From Glacieibacterium frigidum (GTDB lineage: Bacteria > Pseudomonadota > Alphaproteobacteria > Sphingomonadales > Sphingomonadaceae), in NCBI RefSeq assembly GCF_007097155.1, contig NZ_VJWA01000001.1, positions 963,501-1,027,500 of the forward strand: DNA of 64,000 bases, written 5' to 3'. The translations under genes and the position numbers were made by a program. Shown one piece after another: positions 9,711 through 18,187 of the stretch (position 1 is its first letter; each line of letters opens with the position of its first letter). The notes beneath the pieces were generated by a model. That model was not told the origin of the DNA. It did not search any database and saw nothing but the letters and a program-made list of their open reading frames with translations.

Positions 9711-10374
9711 TGTCCTGCACGTCGCCGGGCTGACGCGCAGCTTCCGGCAGGGCGAGACGGTCATCGAGGTGCTGCGCGGCGTCGACCTGTCGGTCGCGGC
9801 CGGCGAAATCGTCGCGCTGCTGGGGCCTTCGGGGTCGGGCAAGTCGACGATGCTGCAGGCGGTCGGGCTGCTGGAGGGCGGCTTCGGCGGTGCGATCAGC
9901 ATCGCGGGCGAGCGCGTCGAGGCGCTCGACGCTGCGGGCCGGACGCGCGTGCGCCGCGACCGCCTGGGGTTCGTCTACCAGTTCCATCATCTGCTACCCG
10001 ACTTCACCGCGGCCGAGAATGTCGTGCTGCCGCAACTGATCGCTGGCAAGGCGCACGCCGAGGCCGGCAGCCGCGCCGCGCAGCTGCTCGGCGACCTGGG
10101 GCTGGGGGCACGCCTCGATCATCGCCCGGCGCAGCTTTCGGGCGGCGAGCAGCAGCGCGTCGCCGTCGCACGCGCATTGGCGAACCGGCCCGTGCTGGTG
10201 CTGGCCGACGAACCGACGGGCAATTTGGATGAAGCAACCGCTGCCAAGGTGCTCGACGAACTGCTGAGCCTCGTACGCGGGCAGGGCAGTGCGGCGCTGA
10301 TCGCGACGCACAATCTCGCGCTTGCGCAGCGCATGGACCGGGTCGTCACCCTGCATGAAGGCCGCCTCGCCTGA
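9703..10374 (+). CDS. lolD: LolD, ATP-binding subunit of lipoprotein-releasing ABC transporter
   Basis: 223 residues with all ABC ATPase motifs: Walker [10 protein letters not shown] at 41-49, signature [15 protein letters not shown], Walker [15 protein letters not shown], and a switch His in IATHN. It powers the LolC permease encoded immediately upstream. The 8-base overlap with lolC shows translational coupling. The family's usual length is about 225 residues. Confidence 0.95.
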   Translation: MSDVLHVAGLTRSFRQGETVIEVLRGVDLSVAAGEIVALLGPSGSGKSTMLQAVGLLEGGFGGAISIAGERVEALDAAGRTRVRRDRLGFVYQFHHLLPDFTAAENVVLPQLIAGKAHAEAGSRAAQLLGDLGLGARLDHRPAQLSGGEQQRVAVARALANRPVLVLADEPTGNLDEATAAKVLDELLSLVRGQGSAALIATHNLALAQRMDRVVTLHEGRLA

Positions 10375-10468
10375 CCGCCTGATACGGTAAATTCCGCACC
10401 TCGGCGCAAATTTGTCCGTACAACGCCCGCGTTAACCATATCCAAGTCAAGCTGTGTGATGACTTGCG

Positions 10469-10487
10469 TGTCGGCGCGGGGCCGACA
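10469..10487 (+). promoter_or_regulatory. Hairpin in the leader of the beta-helix gene
   Basis: Perfect 7-base inverted repeat TGTCGGC / GCCGACA with loop GCGGG, located 31 bases before the chosen ATG at 10518. There is no U-tract, so it is not an obvious terminator. It may affect translation or RNA stability of the leader. The surrounding 143-base gap after lolD is otherwise relatively AT-rich and probably holds the promoter, which I could not place. Confidence 0.35.
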
Positions 10488-10517
10488 TGTATTCGTTGCG
10501 TATCGGGTGGGGAAATC

Positions 10518-11717
10518 ATGACAGTCAAGACGATGGTGGTCGGCACCGAAGCCGCCCTGCTGGCCGCTTTGCGCGCTGCAAGTGGCGAGACCGAGATCCA
10601 GTTGCGGCCGGGTCTTTACGACAGCTTCATAATTGCCAATATCAATCCGACGGCCAAGGTAACCATTACCTCGTTCGATCCGTCGAACCGGGCGGTTATT
10701 GACACTTTATTTGTAAACGACTCGTCGAATTTGACCTTTGAGGACCTGTATTTTCACGATGTGACGCCGGCGGGGCCGCAACTTCGGATCATGCGGTCAC
10801 ATGACATCACCGTCGTAGACAGCGAGTTCGCCGGAAACATCGATGCGTCGAACCTGAACGACGCGAGCGGTCTGCAGATGACCGACAGCAACCGGATCAG
10901 CATCCTGAACAACGACTTCCACGACCTGACCTTCACGACCCTTGCGCTGCGCAGCAATAATCTGGTGTTCGCGGGCAACGTGGTGACGAAGGTCCGCGAA
11001 GGCATGGACTTCAGCGACGTCGATCACGTCATCATCGACCGCAACAGCTTCAGCGCCTTCCAGCCGATGCTGACCGGACCGGCGCCTGATCATCCCGACG
11101 CGATCCAGTTCTGGACGTCGGCGTCGCGCGGCTCGACCGACGTCGAGATCACCAACAACAGCTTCATGTTCGGCAACCACGTGCCGATCCAGGGGATCTT
11201 CATCCGCTCCGAACTCGGCGACGCCGCGCGGCACAGCGACTTCCTGATCGCCAACAACGTCTATCAGGGCCAGTCGCGTCACGGCATCACCCTGTGGGAC
11301 ACCGACGGCGGGCAGATCACCGGCAACACCGTGGTCAGCGCACCCAAGGGCGGCACCGGCTATTATCTCGACCCGGCGATCAACACGCAGAACACCAGGG
11401 GCGTCGAGGTCGACCACAACGTCTCGGCGATGATGTTCAGCGTTCGCGACACCGGCCGCATGGCTCATGACAATGTCGACGCGTGGGACAACCAGACCGG
11501 GGTCGGGGTGAAATATGCCGATCTGTTCGGCAAGACGCCGACAAGCACCGCGGTAGCCAGCGACTTCCTGGTCAAGGCGGGGTCGGTGGCCGACCTGCTG
11601 GATGCGGGCTTTGCCCCCCTGACCCGGCCCGGCGACCGCGGCGGCTTCTCCGAACTCCCGTACGAACGCTATCAGGACATGCTCGATTTCGCGCCTGCGA
11701 CCTATCACATCCCGTGA
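10518..11717 (+). CDS. Right-handed parallel beta-helix repeat protein
   Basis: 399 residues with no signal peptide. The middle 250 residues repeat short coils rich in N, D and I/V (for example NNDFHDLTF, NNSFMFGN, NNVYQGQSRHGI), the pattern of pectate-lyase-like right-handed beta-helices and alginate epimerase or lyase folds. No Ca-binding RTX nonapeptides are seen. Such proteins usually bind or cleave acidic polysaccharides; the substrate here is unknown. I chose the ATG at 10518 after GGGTGGGG rather than the in-frame GTG at 10464. The first ~200 bases use more A/T-ending codons (TTT, TTA, GTA) than neighbouring genes, possibly hinting at acquisition. Convergent with the DUF817 gene. Confidence 0.72.
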   Translation: MTVKTMVVGTEAALLAALRAASGETEIQLRPGLYDSFIIANINPTAKVTITSFDPSNRAVIDTLFVNDSSNLTFEDLYFHDVTPAGPQLRIMRSHDITVVDSEFAGNIDASNLNDASGLQMTDSNRISILNNDFHDLTFTTLALRSNNLVFAGNVVTKVREGMDFSDVDHVIIDRNSFSAFQPMLTGPAPDHPDAIQFWTSASRGSTDVEITNNSFMFGNHVPIQGIFIRSELGDAARHSDFLIANNVYQGQSRHGITLWDTDGGQITGNTVVSAPKGGTGYYLDPAINTQNTRGVEVDHNVSAMMFSVRDTGRMAHDNVDAWDNQTGVGVKYADLFGKTPTSTAVASDFLVKAGSVADLLDAGFAPLTRPGDRGGFSELPYERYQDMLDFAPATYHIP

Positions 11718-11724
11718 TTCATGG

Positions 11725-12594
11725 TCAGCGGGCGCTGCGGCGCTCGGGGCCGATGCCGTGGACGAGCGAGACCAGCACGAAGGAGATGATCATCAGCAGC
11801 AGCCACGCGCCGAGCTTGTCGATCGGCACGAGGGTCCAGCCGCCGGCCTGCATCGGGTACAGCCACGCGCGGCTGTAGGTCGCCAGATTCTCGGCGATCC
11901 AGATGAAGCCGGCGACGAGGACGAACCCGAGCAGGATCGGCATCCGCCGCTCGGCGCGCAGTGGGGTGAACACGAACCACGTCCGGCGGAAGATCCACGC
12001 GGTGGCTGCGAACAACAGCCACCGCGCGTCGGGCAGGAAGTGGTGCGTGAAGAAGTTGACGTAGATGGCGGCCGCCAGCACCGGCGGCTGCCATCGCGGC
12101 GGATAATCGACCGGCTCGATCCGGAAGATGCGCCAGATGCGCGCGATGTAGCTGCCGACGGCGGCGTACATGAACCCTGAGAACAGGGGTACGCCGCCGA
12201 TCCGCAGCAGGCTGGGCTCGGGATAGACCCACGACCCCATGTATGTCTTGAAGACCTCCATCACCGTGCCGACGATATGGAACGCCAGGATGACCTTGGC
12301 CTCGGCCAGCGTCTCCAGCCGGAAGGCGAGCATGCCGAGCTGGATCGCTACCGCGACGACGACCAGCACGTCGTAGCGCGCGATGACCGCGTCCGCGGGA
12401 TACCAGCGGTGCGTTGCAAGCAGGGCCACGAGCATCAGCGCGCCGAACAGGCAGGCCCAGCCCTGCTTGAACCCGAACAGCAGGAATTCGAACAGATACG
12501 CCTGCCAGGCACGCTCGAAGCGCAGCCCCTCCAGGTGGGCGCGGATGGCGGCGAAACGCGTGTGCTGTTCGGTGTCGCGCGGCGAGGAAGTCAT
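11725..12594 (-). CDS. DUF817 family integral membrane protein
   Basis: 289 residues with seven or more hydrophobic helices. Conserved-looking stretches include FGFKQGWACLFGALML, VGTVMEVFKTYMGSW, PLFSGFMYAAVGSYI and NFFTHHFLPDARW, matching my recollection of the DUF817 family, whose function is unknown. The start at 12594 (MTSSPRD) was chosen because the sequence upstream is low-complexity and out of character. The gene converges with the beta-helix gene, with 7 bases between stop codons. Confidence 0.75.
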   Translation of the reverse strand: MTSSPRDTEQHTRFAAIRAHLEGLRFERAWQAYLFEFLLFGFKQGWACLFGALMLVALLATHRWYPADAVIARYDVLVVVAVAIQLGMLAFRLETLAEAKVILAFHIVGTVMEVFKTYMGSWVYPEPSLLRIGGVPLFSGFMYAAVGSYIARIWRIFRIEPVDYPPRWQPPVLAAAIYVNFFTHHFLPDARWLLFAATAWIFRRTWFVFTPLRAERRMPILLGFVLVAGFIWIAENLATYSRAWLYPMQAGGWTLVPIDKLGAWLLLMIISFVLVSLVHGIGPERRSAR

Positions 12595-12636
12595 TGCGCG
12601 ACCATGACGCGCAATGGCAGCATCCGCCAGCGGCGG

Positions 12637-12665
12637 TTGACCGGCAAGCACCGCGACCGTATTGT
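12637..12665 (+). promoter_or_regulatory. Probable sigma-70-type promoter for the 12692 gene
   Basis: TTGACC at 12637-12642 and TATTGT at 12660-12665 are separated by 17 bases, close to the housekeeping consensus. The -10 ends 26 bases before the ATG at 12692, leaving a short leader. It lies in the 97-base divergent gap with the DUF817 gene. Confidence 0.5.
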
Positions 12666-12691
12666 CCGGATATAACAGTTGGGCGGCAGCA

Positions 12692-13738
12692 ATGATCGAC
12701 GAACGCGACCTCGACGCGGCGGTGACTTCGGGTGTCCTCGATCCCGCGCAGCGCGAGCGGCTGGTGCAGTTCGCCAGCGACCACAGGCGTGGCGAGGCGG
12801 GCCCCGACGAGGAGCAGTTCCGCCTGCTGACCGGCTTCAACGACATCTTCGTGACGATCGCCGTCGGCCTCGTGTTATTCGCGGTCGGCGCGCTGGGTGG
12901 GCTCGTCTCGCCGGTTCTCGGCGCGGCACTTGTCGCGGGCGCGAGTTGGGGGCTGGCCGAATATTTCACGCGTCAGCGGCGCATGGCGCTGCCGTCGATC
13001 GTCCTGCTGTTGTCGTTCGTCGCCTCGGTGATGACGGTGCTCGGGCTGCTCCTCGGCGGCGAGAGCTGGCGTGAGCGGATCGACGCCGCGCCGCTGGCCT
13101 TCATCTGGTCGCTGATCGCGATCGGCGGCGGTGGTGCCGCGGCGGCATGGCTGCACTGGCGGCGCTTCATGGTTCCGATCACTGTCGCCGCCGGTGCCGC
13201 CTCGCTGGTCCTGCTTGTGATCGGGGGCGGCGCGCTCGTGCTCGAAGCCAGCGGCTTCAAGGCGATGTCGCCTTTGCCATGGCTGATCCTCGTTTGCGGC
13301 CTGGCCGTCTTCGCGCTCGCGATGTGGGCCGACGCACGCGACAGGGCGCGGGTGACGCGCTGGTCCGACGTGGCGTTCTGGCTGCACCTGCTCGCGGCAC
13401 CGCTGATCGTCCACCCGGTGTTCTCGCTCGCGGGCCTGATGGACGCGTCCCCCGCGCCCAGCGCCGCGGTCGCAGTAATCGCGGTTTATGCCCTGCTGAC
13501 CATCGTCGCACTGGCGATCGACCGGCGCGCGCTGCTCGTCTCGGCGCTCGGCTATGTCATTTATGCGATCCAGGCGCTGATCGGGCGCGGCGGCGAGTTT
13601 TCGGCCAGCTTCGGGGTCACCGCGCTGCTGATCGGCGCGTTCCTGGTAATGCTGTCGGCGGGGTGGCGGCCGATCCGCAGCCGGGTCATCGCGCTGCTGC
13701 CGGCCGGCGTCGCGGGACGCCTGCCCGCCGCCGCCTAG
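12692..13738 (+). CDS. Multi-pass membrane protein of unknown function
   Basis: 348 residues. A ~45-residue soluble N-terminus (IDERDLDAAVTSGVLDPAQRERL, a motif shared with DUF2157-type proteins) precedes about ten hydrophobic helices and a short C-terminus. Charged residues are sparse after residue 55. No transport or enzyme motif is recognisable. The ATG at 12692 follows a plausible promoter. The last base pairs form CTAG, in which this gene's TAG and the opposing DUF2794 gene's TAG overlap. Confidence 0.7.
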   Translation: MIDERDLDAAVTSGVLDPAQRERLVQFASDHRRGEAGPDEEQFRLLTGFNDIFVTIAVGLVLFAVGALGGLVSPVLGAALVAGASWGLAEYFTRQRRMALPSIVLLLSFVASVMTVLGLLLGGESWRERIDAAPLAFIWSLIAIGGGGAAAAWLHWRRFMVPITVAAGAASLVLLVIGGGALVLEASGFKAMSPLPWLILVCGLAVFALAMWADARDRARVTRWSDVAFWLHLLAAPLIVHPVFSLAGLMDASPAPSAAVAVIAVYALLTIVALAIDRRALLVSALGYVIYAIQALIGRGGEFSASFGVTALLIGAFLVMLSAGWRPIRSRVIALLPAGVAGRLPAAA

Positions 13739-14070
13739 TCGACCAGCCGCAGCAGCTTGCGCTCGAGTGGCGCGAGCACGGCGCGCAGGTCGTGGCCGCG
13801 CTTGAGGACTGCGCCGGCCTCACCGAGCAATGCGTACTGACCCTGCTTCAGGCGCAGCGCGGGCACCTTCAACACCTGCGTCTCGGGCCGTTCGCTCGCG
13901 CGGCGGAAGCCGGAAAACACCGCGGTGTCGCGCCCGAACTCGATCGCATAGTCGCGCCAGCGCCCGGCGGCGACCATGCGCCCGTAGAGGTCGAGGATCA
14001 GGTTGAGTTCGAGCCGGTCGAACACCGTCTGCGGCGGTGCCGCGACCGGCAAAGGCAGGACGTTCGACAG
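13735..14070 (-). CDS. DUF2794 domain protein (start codon uncertain)
   Basis: About 111 residues of an alphaproteobacterial conserved protein of unknown function. The recognisable core is FDRLELNLILDLYGRMVAAG followed by WRDYAIEFGRDTAVFSGFRRASE and LKRGHDLRAVLAPLERK. The family N-terminus (normally M-S-N-V) aligns with S-N-V here, but the preceding codon is CTG, two bases after the cysE-like stop; no ATG, GTG or TTG is in frame there. Either CTG is used through coupling, or a GTG at 14025 gives a 96-residue form. Probably co-transcribed with the serine acetyltransferase gene. Confidence 0.75.
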   Translation of the reverse strand: MSNVLPLPVAAPPQTVFDRLELNLILDLYGRMVAAGRWRDYAIEFGRDTAVFSGFRRASERPETQVLKVPALRLKQGQYALLGEAGAVLKRGHDLRAVLAPLERKLLRLVD

Positions 14071-14072
14071 CG

Positions 14073-14741
14073 TCAGCCGACCATCTTGGCCGCGTCGCCG
14101 CTCAACGCGTCGAGGCGGGCGCGCAAGGTCTCGACCTCGCAGCGCAGGATTTCGAGCTTCTGCGTCTCGGGGTCGAAGCGCTGGCTGCACGGCGTGCCGT
14201 ACGGCATGAACGGCTTGGCATAGGCCTCGGCATCGACGACGACCGCGCGCGCCGGAATGCCGACCATCGTCGCGCCGGCGGGCACGTCGCGCGTCACCAC
14301 CGCATTGGCTCCGACGCGGGCGCGGTCGCCGACCATGATCGGCCCCAGCACCTGCGCGCCCGACCCGACGATCACGCCGTTACCCAGCGTCGGGTGGCGC
14401 TTGCCCGCGACCCCGCCCGAAGGGTCTGTGCCGCCCAGCGTCACGCACTGGTAGATCGTCACGTCGTCGCCGATCACCGCGGTCTCGCCGATCACCACGA
14501 AGCCATGGTCGATGAAGAAATTGCGCCCGATCGTGGCGCCGGGGTGGATGTCGATCGCCGTCAGGAAGCGGCCCAGATGGTTGACGATGCGCGCTGCCAG
14601 GAACAGGTCGGCGCGGTACAGGGCATTGGCGATGCGGTGGAAACCCAGTGCCCACACGCCCGGATAGGTCAGGATTTCCCAGCGCGAGCGCGGTGCCGGA
14701 TCGCGGGCCTTCACCGAGGCCAGATAGTTTGCGAGCGCCAT
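14073..14741 (-). CDS. cysE: Serine O-acetyltransferase (EpsC/CysE short type)
   Basis: 222 residues. Makes O-acetylserine for cysteine synthesis. The left-handed beta-helix hexapeptide region runs from IDIHPGATIGRNFFIDHG through VGANAVVTRDVPAGATMVGIPA; the catalytic His of FFIDHG and the loop GGTDPSGGVAGKRHPTLG are in place. The N-terminal helical part is short, as in EpsC-type enzymes. After the beta-helix a ~45-residue tail predicted to be helical ends in KMVG. I took the ATG at 14741 (MALANYLAS) because upstream in-frame sequence is not homologous-looking. Confidence 0.9.
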   Translation of the reverse strand: MALANYLASVKARDPAPRSRWEILTYPGVWALGFHRIANALYRADLFLAARIVNHLGRFLTAIDIHPGATIGRNFFIDHGFVVIGETAVIGDDVTIYQCVTLGGTDPSGGVAGKRHPTLGNGVIVGSGAQVLGPIMVGDRARVGANAVVTRDVPAGATMVGIPARAVVVDAEAYAKPFMPYGTPCSQRFDPETQKLEILRCEVETLRARLDALSGDAAKMVG

Positions 14742-14880
14742 CGTCCGTCTCCGCCTGTTGGGCCCGATATAAGTCGCGACGTGCCGACACGCCAGAGCGC
14801 CGAACGCCCGGAACCCCACCGCCGCTCCACCGGTTTCATTGTCAGGCCGAACAAGGGCCATGAACTTGGAGGAGGCAGTC

Positions 14881-15684
14881 ATGAACGATCAACGCTTCGG
14901 GCAATCGCAGGGCAGCCAGACCGGCACCGACACCAACGGCCGCAGCCCCGAATATGGCGATGTCGACAGCGGCCGTCAGGGCTCGACCAACGGCGACCTG
15001 TCGGGCGACACGAGCCCCGGCGCTGCGATGAGCGGCGCCAACCTGCCGACCGGCGGGATCGGTAGCGGTACCAGCTATGAGGCCGAGAGCGACCGTGCCG
15101 CCGGCATCGGTGGCGGCACCGGCGTCGGTGGCGGTACCGATTGGGACGGCGGCAGCGCCGCGACGACGACCGGTGGCGTCAGCAACGAACCCGTCGCGGG
15201 CGGTGCCTGGCAGGGCACTCAGGCGCGCGGCGAGACGCACGATCTCGGCGACAACACCGACGGGTTGGGCCGCGACCAGACCGAGCGCGTGACCGCCGAC
15301 GAGACCAACACGCTGATCGCTGCCGACAAGGTGCAGGGCACGGCCGTGTACGATGCCAGCGGCGAGCGTCTCGGCACGATCGACTCGCTGATGCTCAACA
15401 AGCGCTCGGGCAAGGTCGCCTATGCCGTGATGTCGTTCGGCGGCTTTCTCGGCATCGGCGAGCGCTATCACCCGTTGCCGTGGGACAAGTTGACCTACGA
15501 CACCGACAAGGGCGGTTACAACATCGGCTATACGCAGGACGAGCTGCGCGCCGGGCCGACTTACTCGCGTGACGAGATCGACGAGTTCGATGGCGACCGC
15601 AGCCGCGGCGTCGACGACTATTATGGTCGCAATTCGGCACTCGGCGGCGGCATCACCGGCGCAACGGGTGTGCCGATCGTCTGA
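14881..15684 (+). CDS. PRC-barrel domain protein with Gly/Ser-rich N-terminus
   Basis: 267 residues. The first ~125 are low-complexity, rich in G, S, T, D and N, with no signal peptide. A PRC-barrel domain covers roughly residues 140-215 (VYDASGERLGTIDSLML, then VMSFGGFLGIGERYHPLPW). PRC barrels bind RNA or partner proteins in ribosome maturation and photosynthetic proteins; single-domain forms like this are often stress-related but the role is unknown. A strong Shine-Dalgarno, GGAGGAGG, precedes the ATG at 14881. A clear terminator follows, so it is probably monocistronic. Confidence 0.82.
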   Translation: MNDQRFGQSQGSQTGTDTNGRSPEYGDVDSGRQGSTNGDLSGDTSPGAAMSGANLPTGGIGSGTSYEAESDRAAGIGGGTGVGGGTDWDGGSAATTTGGVSNEPVAGGAWQGTQARGETHDLGDNTDGLGRDQTERVTADETNTLIAADKVQGTAVYDASGERLGTIDSLMLNKRSGKVAYAVMSFGGFLGIGERYHPLPWDKLTYDTDKGGYNIGYTQDELRAGPTYSRDEIDEFDGDRSRGVDDYYGRNSALGGGITGATGVPIV

Positions 15685-15710
15685 GCCTCCGCGCTCAGGA
15701 CGAGATCGGA

Positions 15711-15744
15711 GGGCCGCCCGGCAACGGGTGGCCCTTTCTCGTTT
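15711..15744 (+). terminator. Intrinsic terminator after the PRC-barrel gene
   Basis: Ten-base stem GGGCCGCCCG / CGGGTGGCCC (one G-U pair) closed by a GCAA tetraloop at 15721-15724, followed by TTTCTCGTTT. It lies 27 bases after the stop codon and is properly placed to end the upstream transcript. Confidence 0.85.
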
Positions 15745-15789
15745 CTGCACGGGCGGCTAACGTGCGGTGAATTCCTTGGGAGCGTTTGC

Positions 15790-16767
15790 ATGAAAGCCGT
15801 CCTCTGCGTCGAACACGGTCCGCCCGAGGCGCTTGTCGTGCGTGACATCCCGACGCCCGAGCCCGGCCGCGGCCAGGTCCGCGTCAAGGTGCACGCGGCG
15901 GGCGTCAACTTCCCCGACACGCTGATCATCCAGAACCTCTACCAGTTCAAACCCGCATTGCCGTTCTCGCCGGGCGGCGAGGCGGCGGGCGTCGTCGATG
16001 CGGTGGGGGAGGGGGTCGACGACCTGGCCATCGGCGACCGCGTCGTCGCGATGACCGGCAACGGCTGCTATGCCGAAGCCGTGGTCGCCAACCGCGCGCA
16101 GATCGTGCCGATCCCCGGGGAGATGCCGTTCGACGTCGCGAGCGGCTTCACCATGACCTACGGCACGTCGCACCACGCGCTGAAGCAGCGGGCGCGGCTG
16201 CAGCCCGGCGAGACGCTGCTGGTGCTGGGCGCAGCGGGCGGCGTCGGGCTCGCGGCGGTTGAGCTCGGCAAGCTGATGGGCGCGCGCGTCATCGCTGCCG
16301 CCTCGAGCGAGGAGAAGCTGGAGGTCTGCCGCGATTACGGCGCCGACGAGACGATCAACTATGCCACCGCGAACCTGAAGGACGAGGTCAAGCGCCTGAC
16401 CGGCGGCAAGGGCGTCGACGTGATCTACGATCCGGTCGGCGACCGCTTCGCCGAGCCCGCGTTCCGCAGCATGGCATGGAACGGCCGCTACCTGGTGGTC
16501 GGCTTCGCGGGCGGGAACATCCCGACGCTGCCGCTCAACCTGCCGCTGATCAAGGGCGCCTCTATCGTCGGCGTCTTCTGGGGCGCCTTCACCCAGGCCG
16601 AGCCCGAACTGCACCGCGCCAACATGAACGAGCTGATCGCCTGGTACGCACAGGGCCAGCTGCGGCCGCACATCTCCAAGCACTTCACTCTCGACGAGGG
16701 ACCCGCGGCGATCCGCTGGATGATGGACCGCAAGGCGACGGGAAAGGTCGTGCTCGACGTGGCGTAA
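15790..16767 (+). CDS. NADPH:quinone oxidoreductase family protein (MDR superfamily)
   Basis: 325 residues, medium-chain dehydrogenase/reductase without the zinc-binding cysteines. The N-terminal GroES-like domain has GVNFPDTLIIQNLYQ and FSPGGEAAGVVDAVG; the Rossmann domain has GAAGGVGLAAVELGK for NADPH binding. Predicted to be a cytosolic reductase of quinones or enones; the true substrate cannot be read from sequence. A membrane protein gene follows 9 bases later. Confidence 0.9.
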   Translation: MKAVLCVEHGPPEALVVRDIPTPEPGRGQVRVKVHAAGVNFPDTLIIQNLYQFKPALPFSPGGEAAGVVDAVGEGVDDLAIGDRVVAMTGNGCYAEAVVANRAQIVPIPGEMPFDVASGFTMTYGTSHHALKQRARLQPGETLLVLGAAGGVGLAAVELGKLMGARVIAAASSEEKLEVCRDYGADETINYATANLKDEVKRLTGGKGVDVIYDPVGDRFAEPAFRSMAWNGRYLVVGFAGGNIPTLPLNLPLIKGASIVGVFWGAFTQAEPELHRANMNELIAWYAQGQLRPHISKHFTLDEGPAAIRWMMDRKATGKVVLDVA

Positions 16768-16776
16768 AGGGGTGCG

Positions 16777-17133
16777 ATGGTCGAACGGATCGCCTGGGGG
16801 CTGCTCGCCGCGCTGCATCTGATGCCGGCGCTCGCCTTCTTCAGTCCTGCCTTGATCGCGCGGCTGTACGGCGTCGAGGCGGGTGGGACCGCGTTCGCGT
16901 TGCTGCAGCATCGCGCCGCGCTGTTCGCCCTCGTGGTCGTGATCTGCATCGCCGCGATCTTCGACCCGGCGGTCCGGCGGCTTGCCGTCGTCGCGGTCGC
17001 GATCAGCATGATCTCGTTTCTGCTCGTCTATGCGACGAGCGGGCAGCCGCCGGCGCTGCGCGGCATTGCGATTGCCGACCTGATCGGGCTCGTGCCGCTT
17101 GCCTATGTCGCGTGGCGCGCGTTCGTGGCCTAG
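16777..17133 (+). CDS. Small hypothetical membrane protein
   Basis: 118 residues with about four hydrophobic helices and a short polar stretch (YATSGQPPALRG) before the last one. No family recognised. It begins 9 bases after the quinone reductase and probably shares its transcript. Its TAG overlaps the opposing gene's TAG in CTAG. Confidence 0.6.
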   Translation: MVERIAWGLLAALHLMPALAFFSPALIARLYGVEAGGTAFALLQHRAALFALVVVICIAAIFDPAVRRLAVVAVAISMISFLLVYATSGQPPALRGIAIADLIGLVPLAYVAWRAFVA

Positions 17134-17465
17134 ACGGCGGGCAGCAGCGTAAAGCGGTATTCGCTGATCTTGCCCGGTGCGACGTCGCTCGACCGCGCGC
17201 CCGACAGGATGAAGGATTTGCCCGCGCCGACTGTCGGCGTGACGCGGGCCCCGCTTGCATCGACGATGTCAAGGACCGCGGTCGGCTTCGTGTCGTCGCG
17301 GATGATGACCTCGAGGAAGGTCGGCTCGGACTCGTTGCCGGCATCGTCGACGACGACGAGGCGGAAGCGGTTGCGCCCGACCGGCAGCGGCTTCAACGGA
17401 TCGGCGTCGACGGCGACCACCGGATCACGCTGGACCACCGGCACATTGGGTACGAACCGCGCCAT
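17130..17465 (-). CDS. Hypothetical protein, beta-sandwich-like
   Basis: 111 residues, no signal peptide and no transmembrane segment. Sequence such as GRNRFRLVVVDDAGNESEP and SGARSSDVAPGKISEYRFTL resembles the strands of Ig-like or fibronectin-like domains, but I cannot name a family. It is 24 bases downstream of moaE on the same strand and may be the last gene of the pgsA-moaD-moaE operon. The start is ATG (MARFVPNVPVV). Confidence 0.6.
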   Translation of the reverse strand: MARFVPNVPVVQRDPVVAVDADPLKPLPVGRNRFRLVVVDDAGNESEPTFLEVIIRDDTKPTAVLDIVDASGARVTPTVGAGKSFILSGARSSDVAPGKISEYRFTLLPAV

Positions 17466-17489
17466 AAGCTGCTCCCTCTGAGCGGCAGC

Positions 17490-17936
17490 CTAGCCCGGCT
17501 CGCGATCCCCCGGCAAGCCGCCCCAGCGCGCCGCCGCCTCGTCATCGCTCGCGTTCGCCGCGACCCACTCGTCCCCGGCGCGCTTCCAGAACGGCGCGCG
17601 GGTCTTGAGCCAGTCCATCAGGAAGCTCGCGGCCTCGAATGCGGCGGCACGGTGCGCGGCGGCGACCGCGACGAAGACGATCGGGTCGCCGGGGCCGAGG
17701 TCGCCGTAGCGGTGCACCACGGTGCCGGCGAGGACCGGCCAGCGGGCGCAGGCCTCGTCGGCGACGGCGCACAGCTGGCGCTCGGTCATGCCGGGATAAT
17801 GTTCGAGGCTTAAACCATGATCGCGGACGAGGCCGGTGAAGGTCACGAGCGCGCCGATGTCGGTGCGTCCGGCGGTCAGCGCGGTGGCCTCCGCCGCGAG
17901 GTCGAAGGGCTCGGCCTGGACGCGAACCGCGATCAT
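17490..17936 (-). CDS. moaE: Molybdopterin synthase catalytic subunit
   Basis: 148 residues. MoaE transfers sulfur from the MoaD thiocarboxylate to cyclic pyranopterin monophosphate, giving molybdopterin. The family motifs are GALVTFTGLVRD, LEHYPGMTERQL, a His-Arg pair in VVHRYGDLGPGD and HRAAAFEAASFLMDWLKTRAPFWKR, which carries the catalytic lysines. Its start overlaps the moaD stop (ATGA), so the two subunits are translationally coupled. Confidence 0.95.
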   Translation of the reverse strand: MIAVRVQAEPFDLAAEATALTAGRTDIGALVTFTGLVRDHGLSLEHYPGMTERQLCAVADEACARWPVLAGTVVHRYGDLGPGDPIVFVAVAAAHRAAAFEAASFLMDWLKTRAPFWKRAGDEWVAANASDDEAAARWGGLPGDREPG

Positions 17937-18187
17937 CCGCCGGTGACGGGCGGGAAGATCGCGATCTCGCGGGCGCCCGCTATCGGAGCGTCGAAGCCGG
18001 CGAAGTCCTGATCGACCCCGACCCGGACGGCGCTGCGGTCACTCAGCGCGGCGGCGTGGCCGGGCGAGCGCGTCGCCAGCCAGTCGAGCAGGTCGGCGAC
18101 GGTGACCAGCGCAGGCGGCAAGTCGATCGTCTCCTCCGCCACGCCGACCCGCTCGCGCACCCAGGCGAAGTAAAGCAGCCGCGTCAC
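17933..18187 (-). CDS. moaD: Molybdopterin synthase sulfur-carrier subunit
   Basis: 84 residues with a ubiquitin-like fold pattern and the C-terminal PPVTGG; the terminal Gly-Gly is where the thiocarboxylate forms. The N-terminus MTRLLYFAWVRERVG is typical. It overlaps pgsA upstream and moaE downstream by 4 bases each. Confidence 0.93.
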   Translation of the reverse strand: MTRLLYFAWVRERVGVAEETIDLPPALVTVADLLDWLATRSPGHAAALSDRSAVRVGVDQDFAGFDAPIAGAREIAIFPPVTGG

